A stretch of 64,000 nt of DNA from Gari tellinella (GCA_922989275.2 OV277870.1:23332742-23396741), one strand, 5' to 3'. Shown: positions 31,597-42,545, counted from the stretch's first letter. Numbers and translations are program-made. The notes: generated by a model from the letters alone, not told the origin.

Positions 31597-33556
31597 CATA
31601 GGTCAAGGTCACATGGTCAAATACATTAGTATGGTTGAAAAGGTCTTGGCACATAAAATATACATGCACAATATGAAAGCCCTGTGCCTGCTGGTGCAAA
31701 TGTTATAGCCATTTAAAGATTTTTTACAAATAAAGGTCAAATGTCAAGGTCACAAGATCGAAACGGTTTGTATGGTTGGAAACATTTTGACACGAGGAAG
31801 ACACATGCCAAGGATGAAATGACCAGGTGCAAAAATGCAAGAGTTATAGCCAAGATTAAGGTATTTGGTACAAGTTTGATGAAAAGGTCATAGGTAAAGG
31901 TCACATGGTCATAGACGTTGGTATGGTTGGAAAGATCTTGACAAAAGAAATATACATACAAAATATGAAAGACCTGGGCCTACTGGTGCAAATGTTATAG
32001 CCCTTTAAAGATTTTTAACAAAATAAGGTCAAATATCAAGGTCAATGTCACAAAGGTAAAAAAGGTATGTATGGTTATAAAGGTTTTGACTTGAGAAATT
32101 TACATGTCAAGTATAAAAGGCCCAGGTGCGAAAATGCAAACGTTACAGCCAATGTTAAGGTTTTTGGTTAAAGTTTGATTAAATAGGTCAAAGGTTAAGG
32201 TCATATGATCAAAGACGTTGATATGTTTTGAAAGGTCTTGACACAAAAGATATACAAATAAAATGTGAAAGTCATGGGCCTACTGGTGCAAATGTTATAG
32301 CCATTTAAAGATTTTTACCAAAGTAGGTCAAATGTCAAGATCAAGGTCACCAGGTCAAAAGGGTTTGTATGGTTGGAATAGTATTGACACAGGGAAGAAA
32401 CATGCCAAGTATAAAATACCCAGGTGCCAAAATGCAAGAGTTAAAGCCAATGTTAAGGTTTTTGGCACAGACGGACGGACGGACGGACAAACCAACAGAC
32501 AGGACAACAACTATATGCCATTCTGGGGGCATAAAAATCAACCCTAAAAGGTCAAAAATGGACTAGACTAAATTGAAAACTAGAATTGTCCATTTGAGGT
32601 TTAGGGAGGAAAGGGTTAAACGCCTGTTTTACCAAAGTTGTATGTATTCAATCGCGTTTTACAATACATGTGAACACTGTTATCAATATACCGAACATGA
32701 CCTTTTTCTCGGAAAATATGTAAAAGCCATTTTTCGAAAATGTATTTCGTCTGCATTAAAAGGGGGATTCCCCTGTGTGTGTGTATTGCATAATCAATGA
32801 CATTTAATCTTAAATATATTGGATTGTTTACAACAGTAGTGAAGTCGTGGTGGCCGAGTGGGTTGTGTCGCTGTATATTTCACACTTGGTTCCGGCTGCA
32901 CGGGATCGATCCCTCTTCAAGGAAAATATTTTTAATCAAAATTCATAACGGATTGATCACTTTTCATTTCAAATTGATTATATTGCATAACGGGTGCTGT
33001 TTATGGTTATATAATTAAAAAATATGATCGATTATATCTGCTGCGGTGGCCGAGTGGTTAAGGCGGTGGACTTAAGTTCCATATGGGTTTCCCTTCGCAG
33101 GTTCGAATCCTGTCCGCAGCGAATATTTTACGGAAAACATACAAAAACGTGAATGTGCAAGTTGAATAAAGAGTTTAAAGACACGTTCGATATAATAAAA
33201 TAAGGGATATTCGATATACGGTACGCACAAAACACGATTAACGATATAGGTTTACACAATATTCTGACGATACAAGTATTATCTGTAGCGATTTCAGTTA
33301 CCATTGTTTGCTGTTTAGGTGAGCGGTTTGTGTCCCGTGTGCAGCGTACATGTAGAGTAAAGGGTCCAAAGTTATATTTAGCGTTTGAGCGGAGTCTGAG
33401 TTTGTTCTCAAGCATTTGATTGGTCAGATTTGAGCCTAGGCTGATTGAGAACGACTTTAGACTGAACTCAAAAGCTTTATAACCTTGAACCCTGTAGAGA
33501 ACACGAATTCTTTCCAAATAACCGCGTTTACGCTTAAACTATTATTTTCATTGCAA
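31597..33556. repeat. Duplicate of pearl repeats plus tRNA unit
   Basis: Collinear with 19063-21045 at an offset of about 12.53 kb: six pearl monomers, the ACGG tail, a tRNA-like sequence (32840-32919), the TAA tRNA (33040) and part of the G/B segment. The G palindrome here has lost part of one arm. Confidence 0.9.
33040..33121 (+). tRNA. tRNA with TAA anticodon on a serine-type body, copy 5
   Basis: Identical over 82 nt to the four array copies, although it lies outside the array. Intact A and B boxes, TTTT terminator. Confidence 0.88.
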
Positions 33557-33575
33557 ACAGTTCGATACTGATAGG

Positions 33576-33793
33576 TTAATCCCTTCAATGCCTTACCCAT
33601 AGTGCACGGGTTATTTGCAAACAGTTTGGATCCAGATCAGACGCCGCGTAACGCGGCGTCTGATTAGGATCAAAACTGTTTGAGACTTATTCCAATATTT
33701 CAAAAGTAATTTTTTTCTCAAAATGAAATTTGAGAAATATAAGCAGACGATAATCATTTAAAGCAGATGACGTCACGGCATTAAAGGGGTTAA
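33576..33793. mobile_element. T1 MITE (duplicate copy)
   Basis: Second copy of the element at 30538, with the same flanks, a more perfect core-1 hairpin and TGACGTCA at 33768-33775. Confidence 0.88.
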
Positions 33794-33853
33794 TTGAGAA
33801 CAGCCAGGAAACAGTAGAGTAGACCAAAACTCCGCCACTTCAACTATAATTGG

Positions 33854-34042
33854 TTATATACAGTATAACATTTCTTAACGAGTACTAAAAATAAGGCTAA
33901 ATGACTACAGAATAAAATTATTATGAAATACACGAGGCTGCTTAAAGTAAGGTAAGGAAAAGGAGCTTTCTGTTTTCCCTACACCTTGTTTTAAGCAGCC
34001 ACCTGCCTATTTAGTCGTCGTAATAGAGAGGTATACTGTACA
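33854..34042. mobile_element. H MITE (duplicate copy)
   Basis: Matches 30822-31012, with the same third-type hairpin around GGAGCTTTCTG. Confidence 0.7.
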
Positions 34043-34262
34043 TGTATGTTAGTCTGTAATTCCACCATAACCCTTTCATAAACAAAACTACCGTGAGGTT
34101 TTTACCCATTATAATAATAATAATAATAACGACTTTATTTCATGTGGATTACATATTTGGTATCGAACAAACAAACCAATTTTCAATATGGTCCACAAAC
34201 AAAATTAACATATGTACAACACGAAGGAACACAATTACAAATCAGTATTTTTTTTAAAACTT

Positions 34263-34330
34263 TTGCAAACAGAGTGGACCCTGAAAAGACAGTTCCTGTA
34301 GGAGCTCTCCACAGGGACTACTCTGTTTAC
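34263..34330. repeat. Hairpin, core-1-like outer arms
   Basis: CAAACAGAGTGGACCCTG and CAGGGACTACTCTGTTTAC arms around AGTTCCTGTAGGAGCTC. Confidence 0.65.
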
Positions 34331-34525
34331 TTAAAGAATTTTAAAGATTAAAAGCTGAAAACAGTAATGCATAGGTGTCATTCTGAGAATTCAAGATTTG
34401 TTATCTGTACATGAATATTGAATAGGTAGAGGCAATATAAAGCCCAAACAAAACGATGATTTAACAAATAGCAAAGATCTAGATCAATGAAATTGCATAA
34501 CAAACGGGAAGGAATATACCACAGA

Positions 34526-34706
34526 TACTTCAAACCCTTTACTCCATGATATATTTCTACTATTGAAGAAAGGTGACCACTTAAACTAGGTTGAAAGTAA
34601 ACCAAAATGAGCCTAAATGAGCACTCTGCTTTACTTTAAACCCGCTTCAAGTTACCATCTACTAGAGAACATTTTTCATGAAACATATCTATGGAGTGAA
34701 GGGCTA
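34526..34706. mobile_element. T5 MITE, degenerate
   Basis: AACCCTTTACTCCATGATA left, ATGGAGTGAAGGGCTAAAG right, with a decayed core-2 hairpin (AGGTTGAAAGTAAACC ... CTTTACTTTAAACCCGC). Confidence 0.6.
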
Positions 34707-34929
34707 AAGCAACATGTAGGTTTTGATCAATATCCATATTTCTATCATAACTTATATACAAGCCCTTACAAGCAGCTAAGGCCTTGATCAGTCATTGGCC
34801 CTTAGCTCATCGCATATTCAAAAATTTTCCCTCATTTGATGGATACTATTCAAACCATTTATTTAAAAGTAGAATACAATGTATTTGAAAACTTAGAATG
34901 TTATCTATTACAGAATCATTTCTTCTCCT

Positions 34930-35255
34930 AGCAAACAATGTATACTCTGATCAGAGAGCTTCTTAACCCTTTCCCTTATAGAAGCGACTTTTAGCGTATT
35001 TAATTTATGCCTCCGCTGAAGAAAATAGTTCCAGTTTATACCATCATGAACAATTATCATAACAAATATTTTTATATAGCCAAGTAGATGGTGGTTTAAA
35101 GCAGGTTGAAAGTAAAGCAGAATGTGCCTGAAGGCACATTCTGCTTTACTTTCAACCTGCTTTAAGTGATCACTTGTATTTAATGTTATAAACGGGTTAT
35201 TGGGTAAAGGGTTAAGGAAGTATCTCATCTGGGTCTACACTTTCAGCAAAAAAAT
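34930..35255. mobile_element. T2-type hairpin split by T5
   Basis: GCAAACAATGTATACTCTGA ... GAGAGCTTC on the left and GGAAGTATCTCATCTGGG ... CTACACTTTC on the right are two arms of one hairpin, interrupted at its apex TTAA by the T5 element. Confidence 0.75.
34963..35215. mobile_element. T5 MITE at a hairpin apex
   Basis: 253 bp, TTAACCCTTTCCCTTATAG to TTATTGGGTAAAGGGTTAA, core-2 hairpin at about 35095-35164 (perfect but for the 2-bp apex). Confidence 0.9.
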
Positions 35256-35284
35256 CTACTATCGACATAACTAGCGGGCTAAAG

Positions 35285-35525
35285 GTTAATACCATTCACG
35301 CCATATTGTCGTCTGCTTCAATATTGTTGTCTGCAATATCGTTTTAAAGTTAGATTGAAGGCAGTGTAACTGGCGTAATTTTAAAACAAGTGGCCGACAT
35401 GTTTTATCCTGATCAGAGACCGCTGTGACTATCTCTCTATGTCTGTCTCTGTCTCCCTGTCTCTCTCTCTTTCTGTTACTCTGTCTGTTAGTTTGTCTCT
35501 GTCTTCTCTGTCTTTCGTCACTGTA
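35285..35525. mobile_element. T4 MITE left part running into CT tract (duplicate)
   Basis: Second copy of 31065-31275. The CT-rich tract at about 35424-35519 is longer than in the first copy. Confidence 0.65.
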
Positions 35526-35767
35526 TGCATATCAATATATGAATCGTACAAATACACAGAAACACTTCAACATTTCAAAAGCTTAAGTTGTTACATGACA
35601 TTCTGTCACTGAAACGAGACTGATTCTGATAAAATGACTTCCGAAATCCTTCGCGACATTTGTCTTATTTGAACAAGTTTAAGTGATTTTCTGTGATTAA
35701 GATAAATGGCAGTTATAGAACCATTATGAACACGGGTCTCAATCTTCACCTTATTTACCCATATCAA

Positions 35768-36003
35768 CTTAATCCCTTCTCTGCCTTATACACCGAGCAT
35801 GATGATAATTTGCAAACAGATTGGATCCTGATCAGACGTCGCAGAGAAGGGGTTAAGTAACGCGGCGTCTGATCAGGATACAGACTGTTTTGGCATTCAT
35901 TGCGATATTACTTAAAAGTAAAATGTACCAAACAATTTAATTATACAACTTAAAGAAGACGACAAATGTATAAAATAGTTGACATCACTGTAGTGAAGTT
36001 TTT
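35768..36003. mobile_element. T1 MITE with apex insertion
   Basis: TTAATCCCTTCTCTGCC left end, core-1 hairpin at about 35815-35893. Its apex contains an extra AGAGAAGGGGTTAAG, which resembles the complement of this element's own left end. Confidence 0.75.
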
Positions 36004-36385
36004 TTTGTATCAGAATTATAATCACAACTCAATAGTTTATAGAACATTGAGAACAGAAGCATGTTGATCTCTTAGGACAGGTGCCTGATAAAAACAGTAC
36101 AAAATATTACAGAAAACTCCAATTTGAATTACTTCGTACTCGTACTGACTTTCGCTCTACGTTAAATTCCCACGTGCTTGAATGATTGACCATGTGCTTT
36201 AATTACTGACTACGTTACGTATTTTCTTTTGAAAGCTCGATAGGCAGTAAAGAGCAACTTCACGTGGAACTATATTCAACTATAGTCCGGACCTTTAGTC
36301 AGACAAACTGTCATCTAACTTTCTAAACCGGATACTTTATATAATATGATATTTTCGCCTTTAATTAAAACGGTCGGAAACAGGC
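36004..36385. other. Unassigned sequence
   Basis: No convincing coding frame or repeat. Confidence 0.4.
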
Positions 36386-36470
36386 GAAGGCTTAATACAG
36401 ATTAACAGTTATAAACAGAAAAGTCCCTTTTGGAGCTTTCTGTATAACTCTTAGCCTGTATTAAGGTGGT
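36386..36470. repeat. H-type hairpin
   Basis: GCTTAATACAGATTAACAGT and CTCTTAGCCTGTATTAAG arms around AGTCCCTTTTGGAGCTTTCT. Confidence 0.65.
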
Positions 36471-37055
36471 TCGCGGGCCAGCTTATTCCGTGTCAGAATT
36501 CTTTGAAACCGTGATTAAATTGAAATATACCATATGGAGAGTGAAAAATCGTTAAAAAAAAGACAGTGCCGTTTTTTTCTGGCAGGACCATTAAATTTTG
36601 TCGAGAAAAGCTCCTTTTTTAATGAACAGGAATATTTTCTTTATAAAATAATAGAACTCAATAATTTCTGTATATTCAAGTAAACTGTACAGAGACTATA
36701 AGAAAATGTGCAAACAAAAATATTTCTTATCATATTTTTTGGAAATATCAATATTTTAAAAAAGTCAACTTCTGAAAAAGTCACTAAATTTCAAATTACA
36801 AAAAATCTAGCTGTTTAACATGCACTAATTTTAATTTTATTAGATACATATAACTTAATTCTACTAGTCACACAAATTTAATGAAAATCTACAGTGGAAT
36901 TTACATTTTATACATGATTTCCAGAAGTTCTGCCAAATGTTAACACAAACGAGTTACCTCCCTTGAGTTCAACTTTAAAATGCCGTCAGCTCTAAATAAT
37001 ACCAGAAGTCAAACCAGTAATAAGGGGCCATTGAATACGGTAGCCTGTATATATT
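36471..37055. other. Unassigned AT-rich sequence
   Basis: AT-rich sequence with poly-A/T runs, no domain-bearing frame. The 96-codon plus-strand frame at 37092 starts in a hairpin and is not supported. Confidence 0.4.
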
Positions 37056-37165
37056 TAAAGACAGATGACTGCTTAATGCATTGCAAAAGTAATGCATAAA
37101 CGCTCCTTGAAGATCTATCTTTTAGCATTACTTTTGTCCTGTGTTAAGCTGCCATCTGTCATATA
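37056..37165. repeat. Imperfect hairpin
   Basis: CAGATGACTGCTTAATGCAT ... TTGTCCTGTGTTAAGCTGCC arms, with AAAAGTAATGC pairing with GCATTACTTTT around GCTCCTTGAAGATC. Confidence 0.6.
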
Positions 37166-37468
37166 TAGTTACCTGTATTTTGTGGTCTACCTCCTTTTCG
37201 AAGAAGCGCCCAGTTTAGAAACATTTAACGGTACAAGAGGGGAAAGTAGCGAGTTCATTACTAGCCTGACGTGCGGATTTATATCTTACTGGAATTGGAT
37301 GCCAAAACGAACACCATTGATAATTGAATTAATTAAATCCAGTCAAAGAATGCCAAAGCAATTCATGTCAGAGTTAGAATAATGGCTTTTATTCTCTATT
37401 AATACCACCATCGTGCACTAAAAGACCCAAGTAGAAGAAAAAAACTTTTAAATCTTATCACGCTGTAC

Positions 37469-37715
37469 TTAACCTATCAAAATAGATTGTTTTTAGTATT
37501 GAAGACAGATTCGTTGCTTAAAGCAGAATGAAAGTAAAGCAGAACGCTCTTAAAGGAGCATTCTGCTTTACTTTCAGTCTCCTTTAAGTATACCATCAGC
37601 TAGAAAAAAGAAACTTTTTCTTGTGGTGCATATTCAAACTATAAAGTGAATCAATTTTCTTCAAGTGGGGAATAGTCATAGGTGTAAAATGCGTAAATAT
37701 GGAGTGATGGATTAA
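37469..37715. mobile_element. T5 MITE
   Basis: TTAACCTATCAAAATAG to GGAGTGATGGATTAA, core-2 hairpin at about 37516-37588 with an AACGCTC/GGAGCATT-like altered apex. Confidence 0.78.
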
Positions 37716-37965
37716 GCGAAACTTGAATTGAACGCACAAACATATTGGATTCAGATCAGACTATGTGCCATATGAATTGGCATGTCATAGTATAGAAAAA
37801 GTTAAAAAGGTATGGATTGTGTTTGTGTTCGCAGATAAGATAGTTAAAGCAGACGAAAATATGAAATTGTAATGGTCACGGAAACACACACAGCTACAGT
37901 GAAAGAGGAAACAAGAAATATCTTTAAAAAAGATATTCCGTCGCAGGTTAAAGTTTTGTGTGGGG

Positions 37966-38072
37966 TACAGTGGAGAATCTGTTATTCTTTCCCGTTTAAA
38001 CGCAAACGTACGCAAACGCAAAACACTAAAACGTAGAAAAGAACAACTTTTGGACAATTCTGATATTTCATG
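37966..38072. mobile_element. B MITE, left half (reverse), split by LINE
   Basis: TACAGTGGAGAATCTGTTAT ... GACAATTCTGATATTTCATG matches the complement of the right half of the B copies at 9931 and 13156. It continues at 41403-41539. Confidence 0.88.
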
Positions 38073-39263
38073 TTATATGCTGATGACATTGTTTTGTTTG
38101 CTGATAATGAACTAGAAGTGCAAAAAGGTTTAGATGCTTTGTTTGAGTACTGTCAAACTTGGAAACTGAAAGTAAATACAAATAAAACAAAAATAATGAT
38201 ATTTAGAAAAGGTGGTAAAGTGAGCGATAATCTTAACTTTCAGTACGATGGTAACAGTATTGAAATAGTCAATAATTTTTCATATTTAGGTATTACATTT
38301 ACATCTGGTGGATCTTTTAAAAAGACTCAAGAAACATTAGCAGGACAGGCACAGAAAGCTATTTTTAAGTTGAATAAATACTTACATAAATTCACTTATA
38401 TTACACCTGCACATAGACTAGAATTATTTGATAAATTAGTATCACCAATATTGAATTATGCAAGTGAAGTATGGGGTTTTGCTACTGCACCTGCTATTGA
38501 AAGAGTCCATTTACAATTTTGTAAAAAAATATTAGGTGTGAGAAAAACAACGCAAAATGATTTCGTTTATGGGGAACTCGGGAGAACAAGCTGTCAAACT
38601 AGTAGATATTATAATACGATTAAATATTGGACTAAGATTTTGACCTCTGATGAGAATAAGTATATAACTAAAGTTTACAATATGTTAAAAAACGAGGCTG
38701 AAGAAAAGCAGTATGTTAACTGGTGTTCCAATGTAAGGGACTTATTATGTAATTTAGGTTTTCATTATGTCTGGATATCACAAACTGTTGGAAATACAAA
38801 GGTCTTTCTATCTTTAGTGAAACAACGATTAAATGACCAGTTTGTACAAAGTTGGGAAGGTAGATTAAATGACTCAAGTAGAGCAATATTTTATAACCAA
38901 ATTTCGAAATTTGAGTTTCAACCATATTTACATAAAATTAACATGATGAAATTTTGTCAAGCATTAACTAAACTGAGGGTCTCATCTCATAGACTAGCAG
39001 TTGAAACTGGGCGATGGAACAAACCACTTCCAATACCATACAATGAAAGAAAATGTAGAACATGTTCAGTCCTAGAAGACGAATTTCATTTTGTATTGGA
39101 ATGTAAACAGTTTGAAGACTTGAGAAAGAAATACATTCCGAGGTACTTCTTGATTAGGCCAAATATGTTTAAATTTGTAGAACTAATTAATAGCACGGTA
39201 GACAAGACTATTAGAAACTTATCAATGTTCGTTTATCACGCCTCTCAGGCAAAAGTAGAGTAA
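38070..39263 (+). CDS. LINE reverse transcriptase C-terminal part, 5'-truncated
   Basis: 397 codons without a frameshift. It opens at the catalytic YADD motif (residues 3-6), followed by thumb-region signatures VNTNKTKIMIF and FSYLGITF, the LVSPILNYASEVWG block, and a CCHC zinc knuckle near the end (CRTCSVLEDEFHFVLEC: C-x2-C-x7-H-x4-C). The endonuclease and fingers/palm parts that should precede YADD are missing because insertion was 5'-truncated. The apparent start Met is the L(M)LYADD position and is not a real initiation site. Jockey/CR1/L2-like by general appearance; clade not resolved. The intact frame suggests a fairly recent insertion. Confidence 0.92.
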   Translation: MLYADDIVLFADNELEVQKGLDALFEYCQTWKLKVNTNKTKIMIFRKGGKVSDNLNFQYDGNSIEIVNNFSYLGITFTSGGSFKKTQETLAGQAQKAIFKLNKYLHKFTYITPAHRLELFDKLVSPILNYASEVWGFATAPAIERVHLQFCKKILGVRKTTQNDFVYGELGRTSCQTSRYYNTIKYWTKILTSDENKYITKVYNMLKNEAEEKQYVNWCSNVRDLLCNLGFHYVWISQTVGNTKVFLSLVKQRLNDQFVQSWEGRLNDSSRAIFYNQISKFEFQPYLHKINMMKFCQALTKLRVSSHRLAVETGRWNKPLPIPYNERKCRTCSVLEDEFHFVLECKQFEDLRKKYIPRYFLIRPNMFKFVELINSTVDKTIRNLSMFVYHASQAKVE

Positions 39264-41402
39264 TAATGGATATAATAATAATATTAATTAGATCTAGAAA
39301 ACAGGCACAATAGTTAAAATTGTCTTTAGACATGTTGATTTTTGCTATTTGATTTTCCATATGAATGAGAATATATACATGGTTTAACATATATTAATTT
39401 TTCTATTAGGTATCTCAGTATAATTGATGTTAATCTAGTTTTCTTTGACAGTATTCTGCATTCTTTACTGTCTGTAACCTGCTAATGTTGGTGCGTGCAG
39501 CACGATTGCATTACAGGAAGCTTTATCAGGATCTTTTTGCGGTGTTGTAAGGCTGTACTCGCCAGATGGCTGTTGTTTAAATTAAACTTTAATATGCTCT
39601 CATTTTTTCATGTAAACTTTACTAAGTACACTTTGAAAAAGATCTAGAGTTATTTCTGGACACATTGTTGGTGCGTGCAGCACGATTGCATTGCAGGAAG
39701 CTCTATCAGGATATTTTTGTGGTGTTGTCGGGCTGTACTCGCCAGATGGCTGTCGTTTAAATTAAACTTTAATATGCTCTCATTTTCTCACGTAAACTGG
39801 AATTAGAAGTGGTAGCCGCCTGCTGCCTACCCCAGCTACTGGGAATACCAGCAGCAGTTGAACATTAAAATCAGGATCAAGTCAAGTCAACGTTACTAAG
39901 TACACTTCGAAATAGATCTACATAACTATTAAAATGTTTCTTTTTCCCTTTTTTCTATAGCTGTTGCATAGATCTATATCATTCTCTTAGTAGAGGACTT
40001 GTAATTGTGTGTAAATTTTCAACTTGCATTAAGCTGCAGGTTTTCTACAGTAGGCTGTGACGTCACAAGGATTTCCCCAAGAATGTTAGCGGAATTCCCT
40101 ATGTTGTCACTTTTGACGTCATTCGTTACGTAATTACTTTTCTGTCGATGGATCACACAGGTGCTTGGCGCGGTTTCGAAGTCTGGCTGCAGATATCGGA
40201 AATTAAACGTTTCTTATAGGTAGCCGGGGTTCTGGATTCTGTCGAGCACTTTTGATAGATATATAATGTTGGTTAACAGATTTAATTTGAACTATTTTAT
40301 TTTGACCTATTAGATGTTGTTTGATAGATCTAATTTGATCTATCTATCAGAATCTTTTTGCGATGATATCGGGCTGCACTCGTTAACCGGCTGCCGGACC
40401 ATAAATCAATTCTACTGACAGTTGTGACGTTATCTAATGCGAAGATCTCTCATTATGATAATAGAATAAATGGCTACTGTATATAATGCTTTTCATGCAT
40501 TGTCATGCATTTGTTATGTCATGCATTTGTTCAGATGTTACTAGTTCTATATATTACTGAATTTGTTGTTGATACGTTGTCAGAACTATAGCTTTTATGT
40601 GGTTAGAAAAGTATGCCATAGAACTATACGTTGTGCGTTCTGTTTGGTCGTTTTATAAGTTATAAAGTTACACAAGGCTAAGTTTATATAAATAAATAGC
40701 CTACATATACACCTTCTCCGCTACGAAAACAAAACTTGTTTCCAGAGGATTCATAGTAGAGGTTCTAGATTGATGGACACAGTTTCAAGAGATAATGGAA
40801 ATTTGCTCTTGGAAAAAGTTGATAAATCAAGAACGAAGTTTAGAGCTTTTGAGTTTATATTTCATTGATTACTTTAAGAGCATTGAAATAATAACAGTCT
40901 ATGACTATACAAAAAGCATTTATGATAAATAACAATTCATTTGTACTTATACTTGCATTGTAAATGAGAACAGTTTCAGTATAAGATCTAGATCTAGTCA
41001 CCATACAGCTTCTCTTTCAAAATATTTATTACAATAACAATTTCAAAAAGTACTGCAGCTTTGTAACTTAAGGTAGATTTTAGTGTTTGGTAAACAGAGT
41101 AACCAAAGATCAGACAGAGTCTCCATAGAAGGAACTGTCTGACCCTAGTCTGAACTGTTTGCAGATGACTTGTATCAGTCTGCAGTCTAATTATTTTTAG
41201 AACAAACTTTTTCAGGGTGGCTAGATCGCTGAAAATTTATATGTACGCATTGAAAACTAGCTTGAATGATATAGATTACTTCTGTTGATCAATGTCATCT
41301 TGATGAATGTATTGAATGTGTTACCTCATGGACTTGTTAGTCTAAAGGTGGAAATAAAATCTTATCTTATCTTATCTTATCTTATCTTATCTTATCTTTA
41401 TC
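38073..41402 (+). mobile_element. Non-LTR retrotransposon (LINE), 3.3 kb, 5'-truncated
   Basis: Includes the RT fragment, a ~2.1-kb 3' UTR and a (TCTTA)n tail at about 41352-41398. Both borders are fixed by the split B element. The 3' UTR holds two tandem ~180-bp repeats starting GTTGGTGCGTGCAGCACG (39487 and 39667) and a third decayed partial copy near 40345. A core-1-like hairpin lies at about 41093-41162. Confidence 0.9.
39487..39800 (+). repeat. Two tandem ~180-bp repeats in LINE 3' UTR
   Basis: GTTGGTGCGTGCAGCACGAT through CGCCAGATGGCTGT to AATATGCTCTCATTTT occurs twice in a row with a few substitutions. Confidence 0.88.
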
Positions 41403-41539
41403 CTGGTGGCAAACAGTTTGGAGCCTGATCAGACGCCGGGTTACCCGGCGTCTGATCTGGCTCCAAATTGTTTGCGCTGCAAATAATAGTTTTAGCGTAA
41501 ACAGGTTTATTGGGAAATAATAACACATTCTCCACTGTA
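41403..41539. mobile_element. B MITE, right half (reverse)
   Basis: TCCTGGTGGCAAACAGTTTG, core-1 hairpin at about 41412-41476 with GGAGCC/GGCTCC arms, then AATAACACATTCTCCACTGTA. Joined to 37966-38072 it gives a normal ~245-bp B element. Confidence 0.88.
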
Positions 41540-41969
41540 CAGTATTCACTTAACCAGAGAGATTCTGACTTAACAGCTAAATTTAGAGCTTATCCACGCT
41601 AAATTTAGAAATGATGACATAGACTGCATCTCAATGTTTTAATGATCCGCATTTAGCTATCTATTTATACGGAGTTTGATGAATGTCTTCAATTCCAGGC
41701 ATACTATTATATCGGAAGCGTTTCTTCACTATCAAATGAACACGTTATGCGGCTTTAGGTCAGGATCCAAACTGTTTGAAAATAACTATTGCAGAGAAAA
41801 AGATAATCCGCTTTTTATTAGTTTTTTCCCCTATTTATTTATAAATAAAAACATAATCACATATTATGGAAGGGTTTTAAAGAAAATAAGTAACTCTATT
41901 CAAATTATTAATGTTATAATGTTACCAAATTGATACTGTACCCTACACATATGCATTTGAAGCATTTTT
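41540..41969. other. Unassigned; half core-1
   Basis: A single arm, GGTCAGGATCCAAACTGTTT, near 41759 is a hairpin remnant. Otherwise nothing recognisable. Confidence 0.45.
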
Positions 41970-41974
41970 ATTTG

Positions 41975-42245
41975 ATTTGATTTGTTTTGATTTTACGTCG
42001 CTTTCAACAGTATTTCAGTCATATCGCGACGTCCAGCTAATTATAGGTGGAGGAAGACCCCAGAAGTCCTTTATGCACTGTTTCAGGCACAAATCGGCAA
42101 CTGGGTAGAACCGCCGACCTTCTGAAAGCCAGCTGGAAGGCTTCCCCACATGAAAATTCCGAACGACCCTACTGGGATTCGAACTCACAGCGGTGAGGAG
42201 CTTAGTGATGTAAGTCACAGTGACTATACCACTAGGCCACGGAGC
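41975..42245 (-). mobile_element. tRNA-derived SINE
   Basis: On the minus strand: a tRNA-like head (TCCGTGGCCTAGTGGTATAG, then B box AGTTCGAATCCC), a central region with GGGGAAGCCTTCCAGCTGGC, and a tail GTTGAAAGCGACGTAAAATC followed by an AAATC-rich repeat. This composite layout is common in molluscan SINEs. Second copy at 58430. Confidence 0.85.
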
Positions 42246-42284
42246 AACAAATACCTACAATACAATAAATCCTTATAATTCGTC

Positions 42285-42480
42285 GCTATCGAGTTGTCAA
42301 CTTCAATATTATGTCTGCAAGATCGATCTAAGTTAGATTTCAGTAAGCACGAGTTAAAGATTTGGATATACGTGTCATATAGCTTGGATCCTAATCAGAC
42401 GCCGCGTAACCAAGTGTCTATAGTGGCCAAACTGTTTGCAAAGTCGACTTTAGGCAACTTCAGCGTTGGAGGGATTACTC
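42285..42480. mobile_element. T4 MITE, degenerate
   Basis: CTTCAATATTATGTCTGCAA and TTGGATCCTAATCAGACGCC remain; the right arm is badly decayed (CAAGTGTCTATAGTGGCCAA). Confidence 0.6.
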
Positions 42481-42545
42481 ATTCGTGAAGGGTGTTGTTA
42501 TGTTATTGGCTGTTCAAAGGGTTCATTTTGAATTATAGGCAAGTA

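Larger units (their letters stand above)
34107..35284 (-). mobile_element. Probable LINE 3' fragment inserted in duplicated block
   Basis: Absent from the first copy of the block near 31065. Begins with (ATA)n and ACGACTTTATTTCATGTGG, which on the minus strand reads as AATAAAGTCG plus a (TTA)n tail, like a LINE 3' end. No coding sequence is recognisable, and MITEs lie inside it. Assignment is inference. Confidence 0.4.

Noticed and set aside
34142..34351. 69-codon frame near a LINE-like 3' end
   Set aside because: No RT or endonuclease motif; overlaps a hairpin.
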